A DNA stretch of 64,000 bases from Microscillaceae bacterium (lineage in GTDB: Bacteria > Bacteroidota > Bacteroidia > Cytophagales > Microscillaceae), in NCBI GenBank assembly GCA_011390205.1, contig JAABSX010000001.1, positions 62,001 through 126,000 of the forward strand, in the 5' to 3' direction. Positions 17,681 through 25,443 of this stretch are shown here, in pieces. The position numbers and the translations under genes are program-made. Position 1 is the first letter of the stretch, and each line of letters begins with the position of its first letter. The notes under the pieces are model-generated. The model searched no databases, had not been told where the DNA came from, and was given only the letters and a program-made list of their open reading frames with translations.

Positions 17681-18088
17681 ATGATGAAGATATTAGAGCA
17701 AAACGAAGTTGTGAAAATAGAATATGATGAGGAACGTAGTCTGTTCAAACACACTTGGAATGATAAAAGCCAAAATTTAGATGATGAGCTTTACAAGGCA
17801 AATGTGCTATTTGTTAATAAATGGTTGCCTAAAATTAAAACAGAACTTCATTTGATAGATACCTCTAACTTCAGGTTTGTCATTCCTCCTGATGTACAAG
17901 AGTGGGCAGCCGCCAAGTCCTTTCCTATTTTAGCAGCCCATAAAGTAAGGAAAATGGCGTTTTTGCTAAGCCATGATTTGTTTGCACAGGTATCTCTTGA
18001 GCAGCTTGTAGGTGAGAATCAGTTTTCGGACATTGAGGTGATGTACTTTGAGACAGAAGACGCTGCTTTAGAATGGCTTTTTAATTGA
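17681..18088 (+). CDS. SpoIIAA/STAS-like small protein
   Basis: A 135-residue soluble protein. The pattern (beta strands at the start, VKIEYDEERSLFKHTW, then LIDTSNFRFVIPPDVQEW, and VMYFETEDAALEWLF at the end) matches the SpoIIAA-like/STAS proteins common in Bacteroidota, which often carry no known partner. It starts 29 bases after the DUF389 gene in the same direction, so the two may be co-transcribed. There are two adjacent Met codons at the start (17681 and 17684). The function is unknown. Confidence 0.7.
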   Translation: MMKILEQNEVVKIEYDEERSLFKHTWNDKSQNLDDELYKANVLFVNKWLPKIKTELHLIDTSNFRFVIPPDVQEWAAAKSFPILAAHKVRKMAFLLSHDLFAQVSLEQLVGENQFSDIEVMYFETEDAALEWLFN

Positions 18089-18110
18089 CCCAAAGCCACT
18101 AAAAATGGTC

Positions 18111-18668
18111 TTAGAATGCTTGCATATCTTCTTGAAATCTTTCGGCGTAGAAGCTTCCTGCTCGAAGCAGCTCAGTTAGTTTTTGATTGTAGCGAGTATC
18201 TTGGGCATCTATGATGACTTGGTCTATGAGAAGATTCACACAAAGCCCCGCCTCAAAGTAGGCGTGTAACTCTCCAAAAGATACATTTTCGGCATCGTTT
18301 TGTTTTTCATAGCAATAAATCAACTCTCCTCGGTTGTCATACAAAAACTCCACATAGTAGTTTTTGTCTGCTACTTTGCTGATGACATTGACCATGCGCA
18401 AGATGGGGGTTGCCTCTCCCAAAAAGCTGTAATAATACTGATGCGTACTGTTAAATACCTGCTCATTAGCCCATAAGAGCTTTCCCGAGTTGATTTTAAA
18501 CTCATTGAGATAGTATTGCTGCTTGTGTACTTTTCCTTTTACATACCTATAAATATCTTTGATGGAGCGTGTGCTGCTGTTCTCCTGAGCCGTATCTTGG
18601 GCTTGGGCGGTGCTTGGGCAAACAAATAGCCAAAGGACAGGTATTAGTATAAATAAATAAACTCGCAT
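18111..18668 (-). CDS. Secreted hypothetical protein
   Basis: A 185-residue protein with a clear signal peptide (MRVYLFILIPVLWLFVCPSTAQAQ is the first stretch, cleavage near AQA). The mature part is a compact domain with several Tyr and Phe residues (YRYVKGKVHKQQYYLNEF, YNQKLTELLRAGSFYAERF) and no motif I can assign. The frame extends upstream to 18764, but that would overlap the divergent gene and push the signal peptide inside, so the ATG at 18668 is preferred. A minus-strand -7 element lies 28 bases upstream. It is probably periplasmic. Confidence 0.75.
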   Translation of the reverse strand: MRVYLFILIPVLWLFVCPSTAQAQDTAQENSSTRSIKDIYRYVKGKVHKQQYYLNEFKINSGKLLWANEQVFNSTHQYYYSFLGEATPILRMVNVISKVADKNYYVEFLYDNRGELIYCYEKQNDAENVSFGELHAYFEAGLCVNLLIDQVIIDAQDTRYNQKLTELLRAGSFYAERFQEDMQAF

Positions 18669-18695
18669 AATTTCTAGTGTGTATATTATTCGTAT

Positions 18696-18712
18696 CAAAA
18701 ATAATAATTTTG
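18696..18712. promoter_or_regulatory. Back-to-back candidate -7 elements for two divergent genes
   Basis: Minus strand TATTTTTG (18696-18703) faces the gene at 18668 and plus strand TAATTTTG (18705-18712) faces the gene at 18717 (or its second Met at 18723). Both match TAnnTTTG and lie one base apart. The plus element is so near the ATG that the transcript would be almost leaderless, which weakens it. Confidence 0.3.
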
Positions 18713-18716
18713 ACTT

Positions 18717-19199
18717 ATGTCCATGATTCTCTTTAAAAACGTGCCAAGCAAGTATTTTATCCAATCTCTTCGCTTTATTTTAAGTTTTCTGATTTTGCTC
18801 ATACTTATACAAGCCCCTCTTATGGCACAATCAAAAGTATCTGCCTGGAAGACACTGGGCAAAGTAAGCATGAAAACTCGCCAAGCGCAAGGCTACAGCA
18901 TAGAATACCCTGTGTTTTCGGCAGAGGTAAAAGCCCTCGAGGGCAAGGTTATTTTGCTGAGAGGTTATATTTTACCACTTGATTTAGACCGTCCCAAGCA
19001 ATTTATTTTCTCGCTTTTCCCCTACAACACTTGCTATTTTTGTGGAGCAGCAGGCCCCGAGACAGTCATACATACACGCTCAAAAGCAGTGATTCCTTAT
19101 GTAGATAGACCTGTATGGATAAGGGGAAGACTGCGCCTCAATGCTGATGACCCTGAGCAGATGATGTACCTTCTAGAAGATGCAGTACTGGATGATTAA
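18717..19199 (+). CDS. Secreted protein with a CxFCG motif (DUF3299-like)
   Basis: A 160-residue protein with a hydrophobic signal or anchor at about residues 17-38. The rest reads like DUF3299-type OB-fold proteins: W...LGKVS, YPVFSAEVKALEGKVILLRGY, IFSLFPYNTCYFCGAAGPE and VWIRGRLRL. The CYFCGAAGPE segment holds two Cys that could bind metal or form a disulfide. The family has no proven function, though relatives are often found beside lipoprotein and metal-related genes. The second Met (18723) is an equally good start. It is divergent from the secreted hypothetical protein at 18111-18668. Confidence 0.7.
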   Translation: MSMILFKNVPSKYFIQSLRFILSFLILLILIQAPLMAQSKVSAWKTLGKVSMKTRQAQGYSIEYPVFSAEVKALEGKVILLRGYILPLDLDRPKQFIFSLFPYNTCYFCGAAGPETVIHTRSKAVIPYVDRPVWIRGRLRLNADDPEQMMYLLEDAVLDD

Positions 19200-19224
19200 T
19201 TTTTCAGAAATGCCCTTTGATACA

Positions 19225-20004
19225 CTATGAAATTGGGATTTCGCCTTGGCTGAGCCATATTTTAATCAAATCTTGGTTGGCAAGCAGGTTTCCGACCACA
19301 TAGATATTAGAGCTTTGGAGTGTAGTAGATTCACTGGCTTTTTCTTTGATTACGCCTATGTGTCGGGGCTTTCGTGAGTGTATAAAATGGATTTCGCCTT
19401 CTATTTTAATTGCCATTCCTACGTGCTTGTCTAACCCTATGATGTAAATTCCTTCTTTCTGCTGATGGAGGTGTGCCATAAGCGCATCAAAATCATTGTG
19501 CCTGATACTGACAATACTCTCAGGCTGGCAAAGTACATGTATGAGTTTGCTAGAAGCTTGGCGGGCAAGGTAATATTTATCCATTTTAAAACCAGCATGG
19601 CGCAAGACAGTCGTTACGAAATACCCACAGGCAATCGCTCCCTCTCGTGGCGTTTCTGTTGTGCCATTAAAATCCCAGGCTGTATCTAGCCAAAAAGGAA
19701 TGATTTCGTGGCTGATATTTTGTAAAATATACTTTTGAGCATCCTCAATGGCCTGTCTTCGGATAGATGTATCTTGGTTTTGCTGAAAATACTCCGCAAG
19801 GCGAAACTGCTGTGTCCTGATTTCTACCTTGAGGCTGTCATATTTTTGTAAATGCTCTCTAAGGTTAAAGAGCCTGTATGAGCCCGCAAGGCTTGTCTGC
19901 AATACATAATGCTCATTGCGAGGGAAGGGAACTCTCACCAAACTAAAAACCAACACAAGCCCCAATAATACGATGCCTGTCAGGTAATAATACAAATGTT
20001 TCAT
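19225..20004 (-). CDS. Membrane-anchored protein with a possible cysteine-peptidase-like core
   Basis: A 259-residue protein. An N-terminal hydrophobic helix (LYYYLTGIVLLGLVLVFSLV) anchors or exports it. The middle region has AIACGYFVTTVLRHAGF, a Cys at the start of a helix as in NlpC/P60 and related papain-like folds, and LDKHVGMAIKIEGEIHFIHS further on, which could give the His. No close family comes to mind, so a peptidase or amidase role is inference. The frame is open upstream to 20043, but the ATG at 20004 places the hydrophobic segment at the N-terminus. A minus-strand TATTTTTG at 20069-20076 is a possible promoter. Confidence 0.65.
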   Translation of the reverse strand: MKHLYYYLTGIVLLGLVLVFSLVRVPFPRNEHYVLQTSLAGSYRLFNLREHLQKYDSLKVEIRTQQFRLAEYFQQNQDTSIRRQAIEDAQKYILQNISHEIIPFWLDTAWDFNGTTETPREGAIACGYFVTTVLRHAGFKMDKYYLARQASSKLIHVLCQPESIVSIRHNDFDALMAHLHQQKEGIYIIGLDKHVGMAIKIEGEIHFIHSRKPRHIGVIKEKASESTTLQSSNIYVVGNLLANQDLIKIWLSQGEIPIS

Positions 20005-20068
20005 GGCACTGGCTTTTATTCTAAACTCAAAATGAACCTCCATTGAAGGTTTTACTTCTAGTACATTG

Positions 20069-20076
20069 CAAAAATA
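20069..20076 (-). promoter_or_regulatory. Candidate -7 element for the membrane-anchored protein
   Basis: The minus strand reads TATTTTTG, matching TAnnTTTG, 65 bases before the ATG at 20004. No TTG is present at -33. Confidence 0.3.
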
Positions 20077-20109
20077 TAACCGTTTTTTAGAATCTACTTG
20101 AATGGACTT

Positions 20110-21099
20110 TTAAGATACTTTTTGCTTACTTTTTTTACCCACAATGTGATGGATGATTTTTTTGGAGTGAATGATAGAGTTTTCTATAAACCACTTGTTC
20201 GTAACCATCCCTCCACAGACCACCCCTGCCAGATAGACCCCCTGCGTGTTGCTTTCTTGGGTTTCAGGGTCATAGCTAGGGGTGCGCATAGCATCTTCAC
20301 TAAGCACGATGTCTAGCATTTGTAACAGTTTAAAATTAGGTTGATAGCCCGTCATAGCCAATACAAAATCGTTTTCAATCGTAACAAGCCCCTCAGGAGT
20401 CTGTATATCTACCTCTTTCTCTCGTATTGCCACCAAATGCGAGTGAAAGTAAGCTGGGATACTTCCTTCTTTGATGCGGTTTTCTATATCAGGTTTTACC
20501 CAATATTTCACATTTTTGGCAATTTCGTTTTCTCTAATTACCATCGTTACGGAGGCATGGGCCTTTCGGTAAGCTTCTAAGGCTGCATCTACGGCAGAGT
20601 TGGCTGCACCCACCACAAGGACTTTTTGGAAGGCATAGGGGTGTGCCTCATCATAATAATGCTTTACTTTGGGCAGGTTTTCACCAGGGATGCCCATCAG
20701 GTTGGGGATGTCATAAAAGCCCGTAGCAATCACAATATTTTTGGCAAGGTACGCCCCTTTGCTGGTATTCACACTAAAATACTCACCTTCTTTTTTGAGT
20801 GATTCTACGGCTTCATAGAGTTTGAGGTCTAAGCCCCAAGCAGCAGCCAAGCGGCGGTAGTAAGTCAAGGCTTCGGAGCGTGTAGGCTTGTCTGTATGTG
20901 TGATAAAAGGAACTCCTCCTATCTCTAAGCGTTCGGAAGTAGAGAAAAACTGCATGTTTTTAGGGTAATTATAGATAGAATTGACCAAGCAGCCTTTTTC
21001 TATGATGCTATAACTCAGCCCTGCTTTTTGGGCTTCTATTCCACAGGCAAGACCGATAGGCCCCGCACCAATGATTAAAATATCGTAAGGCGTATTCAT
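20110..21099 (-). CDS. YpdA-family flavoprotein, putative bacillithiol-disulfide reductase
   Basis: A 329-residue FAD/NAD(P)-binding protein: the Rossmann motif GAGPIGLACGIEA at the start, the family-typical YNYPKNMQFFST and GGVPFITHTDKPTRSEALTYYRRL, a second nucleotide site VLVVGAANSAVDAALEA, and the C-terminal VYLAGVVCGGMVTNKWFIEN. YpdA reduces bacillithiol disulfide with NADPH in Firmicutes and is common in Bacteroidota. The frame is open upstream to 21450, which would overlap ubiE by 168 bases, so the ATG at 21099 (MNTPYDILIIGAG) is chosen. Length agrees with the family (about 320-330). Confidence 0.88.
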   Translation of the reverse strand: MNTPYDILIIGAGPIGLACGIEAQKAGLSYSIIEKGCLVNSIYNYPKNMQFFSTSERLEIGGVPFITHTDKPTRSEALTYYRRLAAAWGLDLKLYEAVESLKKEGEYFSVNTSKGAYLAKNIVIATGFYDIPNLMGIPGENLPKVKHYYDEAHPYAFQKVLVVGAANSAVDAALEAYRKAHASVTMVIRENEIAKNVKYWVKPDIENRIKEGSIPAYFHSHLVAIREKEVDIQTPEGLVTIENDFVLAMTGYQPNFKLLQMLDIVLSEDAMRTPSYDPETQESNTQGVYLAGVVCGGMVTNKWFIENSIIHSKKIIHHIVGKKSKQKVS

Positions 21100-21282
21100 T
21101 ATTTTGTACAATTTATCAAAGAAAAACAACCCCTCAGAGCTAGTAAAGGTTTCGTACTGGGCTGAGATAAGAGAGGGTTTTTGTAGTGGAGTATTGGCAA
21201 GAGATTCTGCAAGCAAAAGCATAACCTTTTGGTGCATTGGGCTGTTTAGAGATAAATTTCTTAATTTTGTAAAAAAATCATC

Positions 21283-22026
21283 ATGAGCAAGCAAGAAACT
21301 GTAGTCCCTTATAAAAATAAAAATAGTACTAAAAAGGCACAAGTAGCCGAAATGTTTGACAATATATCTCCGAAATATGATTTTTTGAATCATTTTTTGA
21401 GCTTGGGCATAGATATTTTGTGGCGTAAAAAAGCCATCAGAATGCTCCAAAAAGAGCAGCCCTCTCCGCAGCTTATTTTAGATGTAGCCACAGGGACAGG
21501 TGATTTTGCCATAGAAGCACTTCGCCTTCAGCCAGAGAAAGTCATAGGTGTAGATATTTCGGAAGGAATGCTTTCTTACGGAAGAGAAAAGCTCCGCAAG
21601 AAGAAACTAGAGCACAAAATAGAGCTACGCACGGGTGATTCGGAGAATCTAGCTTTTTCAGACAATTATTTTGATGCCGTAATCGTTTCTTTTGGAGTAA
21701 GAAATTTTGAAAATCTCTCGGAAGGGATTTCAAGCATTCAGCGGGTCTTAAAGCCTGGAGGCACACTGGTGGTTCTAGAGTTTTCTCGCCCTAAGATGTT
21801 CCCTTTCAAGCAGTTATACAATTTGTATTTTCAAAATATCTTACCACTCATAGGTAAGCTCGTGTCTAAAGACAATGCGGCTTATACTTACCTTCCTGAG
21901 TCTGTCAGGGCATTCCCTGATGGCAAGGACTTTTTAAAAGTTTTAGACACAAACGGATTTCAAGACACAAAATGCAAAACCCTCACACTCGGCATCAGCA
22001 GCATCTACATAGGCAAAAAAGCCTAA
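21283..22026 (+). CDS. ubiE: Demethylmenaquinone methyltransferase
   Basis: A 247-residue class I SAM methyltransferase. Motif I is LDVATGTGDFAIE, and the segments VAEMFDNISPKYDFLNHFLSLGID and DNAAYTYLPESVRAFPDGKDF are hallmarks of the UbiE/MenG family, which adds the final methyl to menaquinone in the cytoplasm or at the membrane surface. As Bacteroidota use menaquinone, MenG activity is the likely one. The PorT-like gene overlaps its end by 55 bases, so the two are co-translated from one transcript. TAATTTTG lies 13 bases before the ATG, perhaps as a promoter of a very short leader. Confidence 0.93.
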   Translation: MSKQETVVPYKNKNSTKKAQVAEMFDNISPKYDFLNHFLSLGIDILWRKKAIRMLQKEQPSPQLILDVATGTGDFAIEALRLQPEKVIGVDISEGMLSYGREKLRKKKLEHKIELRTGDSENLAFSDNYFDAVIVSFGVRNFENLSEGISSIQRVLKPGGTLVVLEFSRPKMFPFKQLYNLYFQNILPLIGKLVSKDNAAYTYLPESVRAFPDGKDFLKVLDTNGFQDTKCKTLTLGISSIYIGKKA

Positions 22027-22766
22027 GATTTCTTTCTGTATTTTTCTTATGTTTTTTCTTTATTTCTTCTGCACAAGCTCAGTTTTTTCGGCAAAGTGGC
22101 AGCAAAAACAGCGGAAAATATACCGAACATGTTTCTTATGAGCTGCAGAGAGATAAAAGAAGGCTGACTCGCCCCGTAAATTTTGGATTTTATCTAGCAG
22201 GCTTGGGCACTCGGTTTAGCGCCAGACATACCCCAGAGTTTGCCCAGAGCAATGACCCCGCAGGCATCATCAACGTAAACCCTAGGGGTTCGGGGGGCTT
22301 TGGAGTAGGCTTTTATAGTAATTTCAGAATCAGTGAGTTCTTTGATTTAAGGATACATTCTCAGGCGTCTTTCTATGAGCATCAGCTAGAATACATCTTT
22401 GCAGATGGTCAGACAGAGTCTAAGCTGGTAGAAGGTTCATCATTTGAAATTCCTATTTTAATCAAATACAGGGCACAGCTTAGAGGTAGCAAAGGCATGT
22501 ATATGATTGCAGGCATCACACCGAGTTTTGCGCTCTCTAGTCAAAAAGAAGAGCGAGATGCAATCTTGACAGCTTCGAGCAATGTATCTATAGAATATGG
22601 CTTTGGCTTAGATGTATTTTTTACTTATTTTAAGTTTGCTCCTGAGATTCGCTTCTCTCATGGCTTGGGCAATGTGCTTAATAAAGATGAACCAAATGCC
22701 TTCAATAACCCTCTTGAAAGGCTTCAGACGCATCGTGTGAGTGTATTTCTGCACTTTGGAGGCTAA
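21972..22766 (+). CDS. porT: PorT-like outer membrane protein of the type IX secretion/gliding system
   Basis: A 264-residue protein. After a short charged stretch comes a signal peptide (KSLRFLSVFFLCFFFISSAQAQ region, cleavage after AQA), then a beta-rich domain with aromatic strand ends (RPVNFGFYLAGLGTRFSA, FGVGFYSNFRISEFFDLRI) ending in HRVSVFLHFGG, as in the PorT/OMP beta-barrel family. PorT is needed for type IX secretion of gingipains in Porphyromonas and for gliding proteins in relatives. Its place after ubiE matches gene order in other members of the phylum. The ATG at 21972 overlaps the ubiE end by 55 bases; a start nearer the signal peptide would need a non-ATG codon. Confidence 0.78.
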   Translation: MQNPHTRHQQHLHRQKSLRFLSVFFLCFFFISSAQAQFFRQSGSKNSGKYTEHVSYELQRDKRRLTRPVNFGFYLAGLGTRFSARHTPEFAQSNDPAGIINVNPRGSGGFGVGFYSNFRISEFFDLRIHSQASFYEHQLEYIFADGQTESKLVEGSSFEIPILIKYRAQLRGSKGMYMIAGITPSFALSSQKEERDAILTASSNVSIEYGFGLDVFFTYFKFAPEIRFSHGLGNVLNKDEPNAFNNPLERLQTHRVSVFLHFGG

Positions 22767-22813
22767 GATTTTTTGATTTGAACAATGTATTTTTTTAAGA
22801 AGTAATTGAGCGT

Positions 22814-22851
22814 AAAAAAACGTAAGCCTTCTCAAAGACTTACGTTTTTTT
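22814..22851. terminator. Bidirectional terminator between porT and the DUF4097-like gene
   Basis: AAAAACGTAAG pairs with CTTACGTTTTT around a loop of about 10 bases. A and T runs on the two sides let it work for both converging genes. Confidence 0.8.
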
Positions 22852-22876
22852 GTGCCGAAGCAAGTCAATAGCAGCA

Positions 22877-23929
22877 TTACTTAAATTTTACATCTCCATA
22901 CTTAGATTCTATCTTTACCATAGCTCTAGCTTGTGTACCCTTATGCCCTGCATAGTGAGCAGAGGTTTTTTGTTCTTCTTTTGAGGTGATGGTATAGAGT
23001 TTTTGGTCTATTTTTAGCTCAGAAAACTTTACATCTACATCAAATTTAAAGCTGGTATTTGCCTCAAAGCCAATAGAGAGCTGGGTAAAGCTTGCCTCTA
23101 GGTCTATTCCACTAAACCCTGCTTTGACTTGTTTTATCTGAAATTCTCCATCGTGCTTGCTATACATTTGGAGTTTGCCTGTGAGCGTACCAATCAAAAA
23201 TTTAGAGAAAGACGAGCTACCCGTGATTTGGTGCACCTTTGTAATCTCACAGTTTCCGTATTTTCCCGAAAAATCGATGGATTTTCCTTCTTGGAGTTTC
23301 AAATCAGAGTAAGAGACCTCTACATTGGCATTTTCTAAGAAGTCAATATTGGCAGAGCCAAAACTTACTTGTATATTTTTTTGCTCTTCTCCCGAGAGTT
23401 TTTCAGCTTTTAAACTTCCATAGCCCAGATTTATATTTAGGGCTGCACGGTGATTGGCAAGGTAAATACTCCCAAATTTATTTTCTAAATCTAGTGCAAT
23501 ATTCTCAGGCATTGTGATGAGGTAATTTACTTCAAATGACTCATTATTATTCATTTTCGTATTGTTACTATTTGTGTTTCCGCCTTGTGTAAAAGAGGGA
23601 ATCAATACTTTAGGGCTATTGGTGTTTCCTTGTGTAGTTTTTAGGCGAATGATACTGCCCTGCTCTATTTCTACATTGAGCGTATTGAGTAATTTTTCGG
23701 CACGCTCAGTGTTTTTGGCCTTTGCGATGAGCGTAACTTTCATCTGGATCTGTGATACATTGCCTGTATTGATATGTATTGTTCCGAATTTACTATCTAT
23801 GCTCAAAGTTCTAACCCCTTGTAGTGGGAAATTTTTCTGTATAGTCTTTTCTTTGCTTACTTGGGCAAAGGCGGGTGTCATTAACCCTATGAGGACTGCA
23901 ATCAGTAGTAATTTAGATATTTGTTTCAT
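22877..23929 (-). CDS. Secreted DUF4097-like beta-strand repeat protein
   Basis: A 350-residue protein with a signal peptide (cleavage near AFAQ, residue 22). The body has repeated short strands of the type LEAKFGSIYLANHRA, IQVSFGSANIDFLENA and VEVSYSDLKLQEG, the pattern of DUF4097/DUF4098 putative adhesins that form a right-handed beta-helix-like stack. A Gly/Asn-rich insertion lies at about residues 105-125. It follows the anti-sigma gene with a 17-base overlap, so it is part of a sigma/anti-sigma/adhesin operon and may be a cell-envelope target or sensor of that regulator. Its exact role is unknown. Confidence 0.78.
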   Translation of the reverse strand: MKQISKLLLIAVLIGLMTPAFAQVSKEKTIQKNFPLQGVRTLSIDSKFGTIHINTGNVSQIQMKVTLIAKAKNTERAEKLLNTLNVEIEQGSIIRLKTTQGNTNSPKVLIPSFTQGGNTNSNNTKMNNNESFEVNYLITMPENIALDLENKFGSIYLANHRAALNINLGYGSLKAEKLSGEEQKNIQVSFGSANIDFLENANVEVSYSDLKLQEGKSIDFSGKYGNCEITKVHQITGSSSFSKFLIGTLTGKLQMYSKHDGEFQIKQVKAGFSGIDLEASFTQLSIGFEANTSFKFDVDVKFSELKIDQKLYTITSKEEQKTSAHYAGHKGTQARAMVKIESKYGDVKFK

Positions 23930-24551
23930 TATTTTGGGTATTTGTATCTTGACTTTGTAATTTTTTTAATATTTCTAATTGTCTGTTGAGTACATTGATG
24001 CGCATTTGCAGATTTTGAATCATGGCATCCATAATTTGCTCTTGTGTGGGTGTTCCTTTGAGTTCATCCTTGAGCTGTTCATACATTTCATTAAGTTCTT
24101 TGAGGTCGTTTTTAAATATTGCACTAAGCTCAGGGTCATCTAGTGAGTAATTTTCTATCTCCTTTCTTTTTTGGCTGATGAGGGCAGTATAGTAGCTTTC
24201 TGCCTCTGCCAGCTCAGGGTTGATTTGTTTTAAATCTAGAGCAAAAGCATCTTCTGTACGGACTCCTTGGCCTTGCTGAGATGCCAGCTTCCAGACTCCC
24301 CAAGTACTCCCGACAAGTATCAGAATCACAGCAGCTATGCGGAGTGTGGAGTATCTGATGGTGATTACTTTAGACTCTTTCTTGATTTTTCGGACAGGAA
24401 TTTCCTTGATTTCAGATTCTTCTTCACCATCAAGTTCAGCCTCTATTTTATCCCAAAGCCCTTTTGGAGGTGTAAACTGCCCCTTGAGTGCTGTTTTATT
24501 CTCTTGAATAAATTGCTCTAATCGGTTTTGTTTATTTTGTGAGTGATTCAT
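23913..24551 (-). CDS. Anti-sigma-factor-like single-pass membrane protein
   Basis: A 212-residue protein with a cytoplasmic N-terminal part (about residues 1-75), one transmembrane helix (about 77-96, IRYSTLRIAAVILILVGST region), and a helical, Glu/Gln/Leu-rich C-terminal part (about 120-205) likely to form a coiled coil in the periplasm. It lies directly after an ECF sigma gene (23 bases) and overlaps the DUF4097-like gene by 17 bases, the usual place of an anti-sigma factor in Bacteroidota. No known zinc (HxxxCxxC) anti-sigma motif is present, so the assignment rests on layout and context. Confidence 0.72.
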   Translation of the reverse strand: MNHSQNKQNRLEQFIQENKTALKGQFTPPKGLWDKIEAELDGEEESEIKEIPVRKIKKESKVITIRYSTLRIAAVILILVGSTWGVWKLASQQGQGVRTEDAFALDLKQINPELAEAESYYTALISQKRKEIENYSLDDPELSAIFKNDLKELNEMYEQLKDELKGTPTQEQIMDAMIQNLQMRINVLNRQLEILKKLQSQDTNTQNNETNI

Positions 24552-24574
24552 TTTTTTAATGATTTATGATAATT

Positions 24575-25141
24575 TTATCTTGTGGATATTTCGGCTAATA
24601 TTTGGTGTAATTTTTTCTTGGCTCTATTAAATTGAGATTTAGAAGTAGACTCACTAATCTCTAATATTTCTGCAATCTCCCTATGGTCATATCCTTCTAA
24701 AAGGTATAGCGTAAGCACTGACCTAAATCCGTCAGGTAGCAATTGTATGGCTTGGTGTACTTGCTTGACTTGGTACTGTACCTCTCTCTCAGTCTGTGGA
24801 GGAGCATTTTCTTCAAAGTCAAGATTATCTACAGATACCCAAGTCATTCTTTGTCCTTTTTTGAGGTGATTAATGGTTTTATTCACCACAATTCTTTTAA
24901 GCCAAGCCCCAAAAGTAGCCTCTCCCTTGAATGTATCTATCTTTCGGAATGCATCTACAAAAGCCTCTTGGAGGATATCTTCTGCTTCTGCATCATGGTT
25001 TGTCATTCTACGGCATATATGATACATCGCAGCGGCATACTGTTGGTAGAGTGCTTGTTGTGCTTTGCGTTCACCTTTTTTGCAGGCTTCTATGAGTGCC
25101 GTTTGTTGAGGAGGAGAATCGTAATTCAAAATCTTTAGCAT
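24575..25141 (-). CDS. ECF RNA polymerase sigma factor
   Basis: A 188-residue sigma-70 family protein with only regions 2 and 4: ALYQQYAAAMYHICRRMTNHDAEAEDILQEAFVDAFRKI (region 2, shown here in part as AEDILQEAF) and the region 4 helix-turn-helix DHREIAEILEISESTSKSQF. Such factors direct RNA polymerase to stress or envelope genes and are usually held by a membrane anti-sigma factor, here the next gene. An upstream TTG would extend the frame to 25156, but the ATG at 25141 gives MLKILNYDSP and is preferred. The operon also contains the DUF4097-like protein. Confidence 0.9.
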   Translation of the reverse strand: MLKILNYDSPPQQTALIEACKKGERKAQQALYQQYAAAMYHICRRMTNHDAEAEDILQEAFVDAFRKIDTFKGEATFGAWLKRIVVNKTINHLKKGQRMTWVSVDNLDFEENAPPQTEREVQYQVKQVHQAIQLLPDGFRSVLTLYLLEGYDHREIAEILEISESTSKSQFNRAKKKLHQILAEISTR

Positions 25142-25271
25142 TTTATTCAGACCCAAATGTGCTTTTCTTTAGCAATATTCCTAAGTGAATTCAGGTTAAA
25201 GACCAACTTCGCCTGAGAGGGTTGCATGGTGAGGTGATTTTTTTAAAAAGGAGGTGCTTGGGCGTTTTGAT

Positions 25272-25351
25272 GGGGAGTAGCCTAAAACTCACCAAGTCTA
25301 GATTAAAAATCCAGACTAGTGTAACTTGACACAGTACAAGCTCCCCTTTTT
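25272..25351 (+). ncRNA. Possible structured RNA or leader element upstream of galE
   Basis: GGGGAG (25272-25277) can pair with CTCCCC (25341-25346), which is followed by TTTTT (25347-25351). Inside, AGTCTAGAT (25295-25303) pairs with ATCCAGACT (25309-25317) save one position. Together this makes a nested fold ending like a terminator. No family can be named and it may simply terminate an unseen short transcript. Confidence 0.3.
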
Positions 25352-25408
25352 ATTTGATACGATTCACGCTAATTCGTGGCAGAGTAGCTGATATTTTGAG
25401 ATAATGAT

Positions 25409-25416
25409 TATTTTTG
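25409..25416 (+). promoter_or_regulatory. Candidate -7 element of galE
   Basis: TATTTTTG matches TAnnTTTG and lies 28 bases before the galE ATG. No TTG was found at -33. Confidence 0.4.
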
Positions 25417-25443
25417 TGCCAAAGCTAAAAAATACAGTTACTC

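Noticed and set aside
21100-21450. N-terminal extension of the YpdA-type reductase by about 117 residues
   Set aside because: It would overlap ubiE and its promoter, is not in the family, and the Rossmann motif begins directly after the ATG at 21099.
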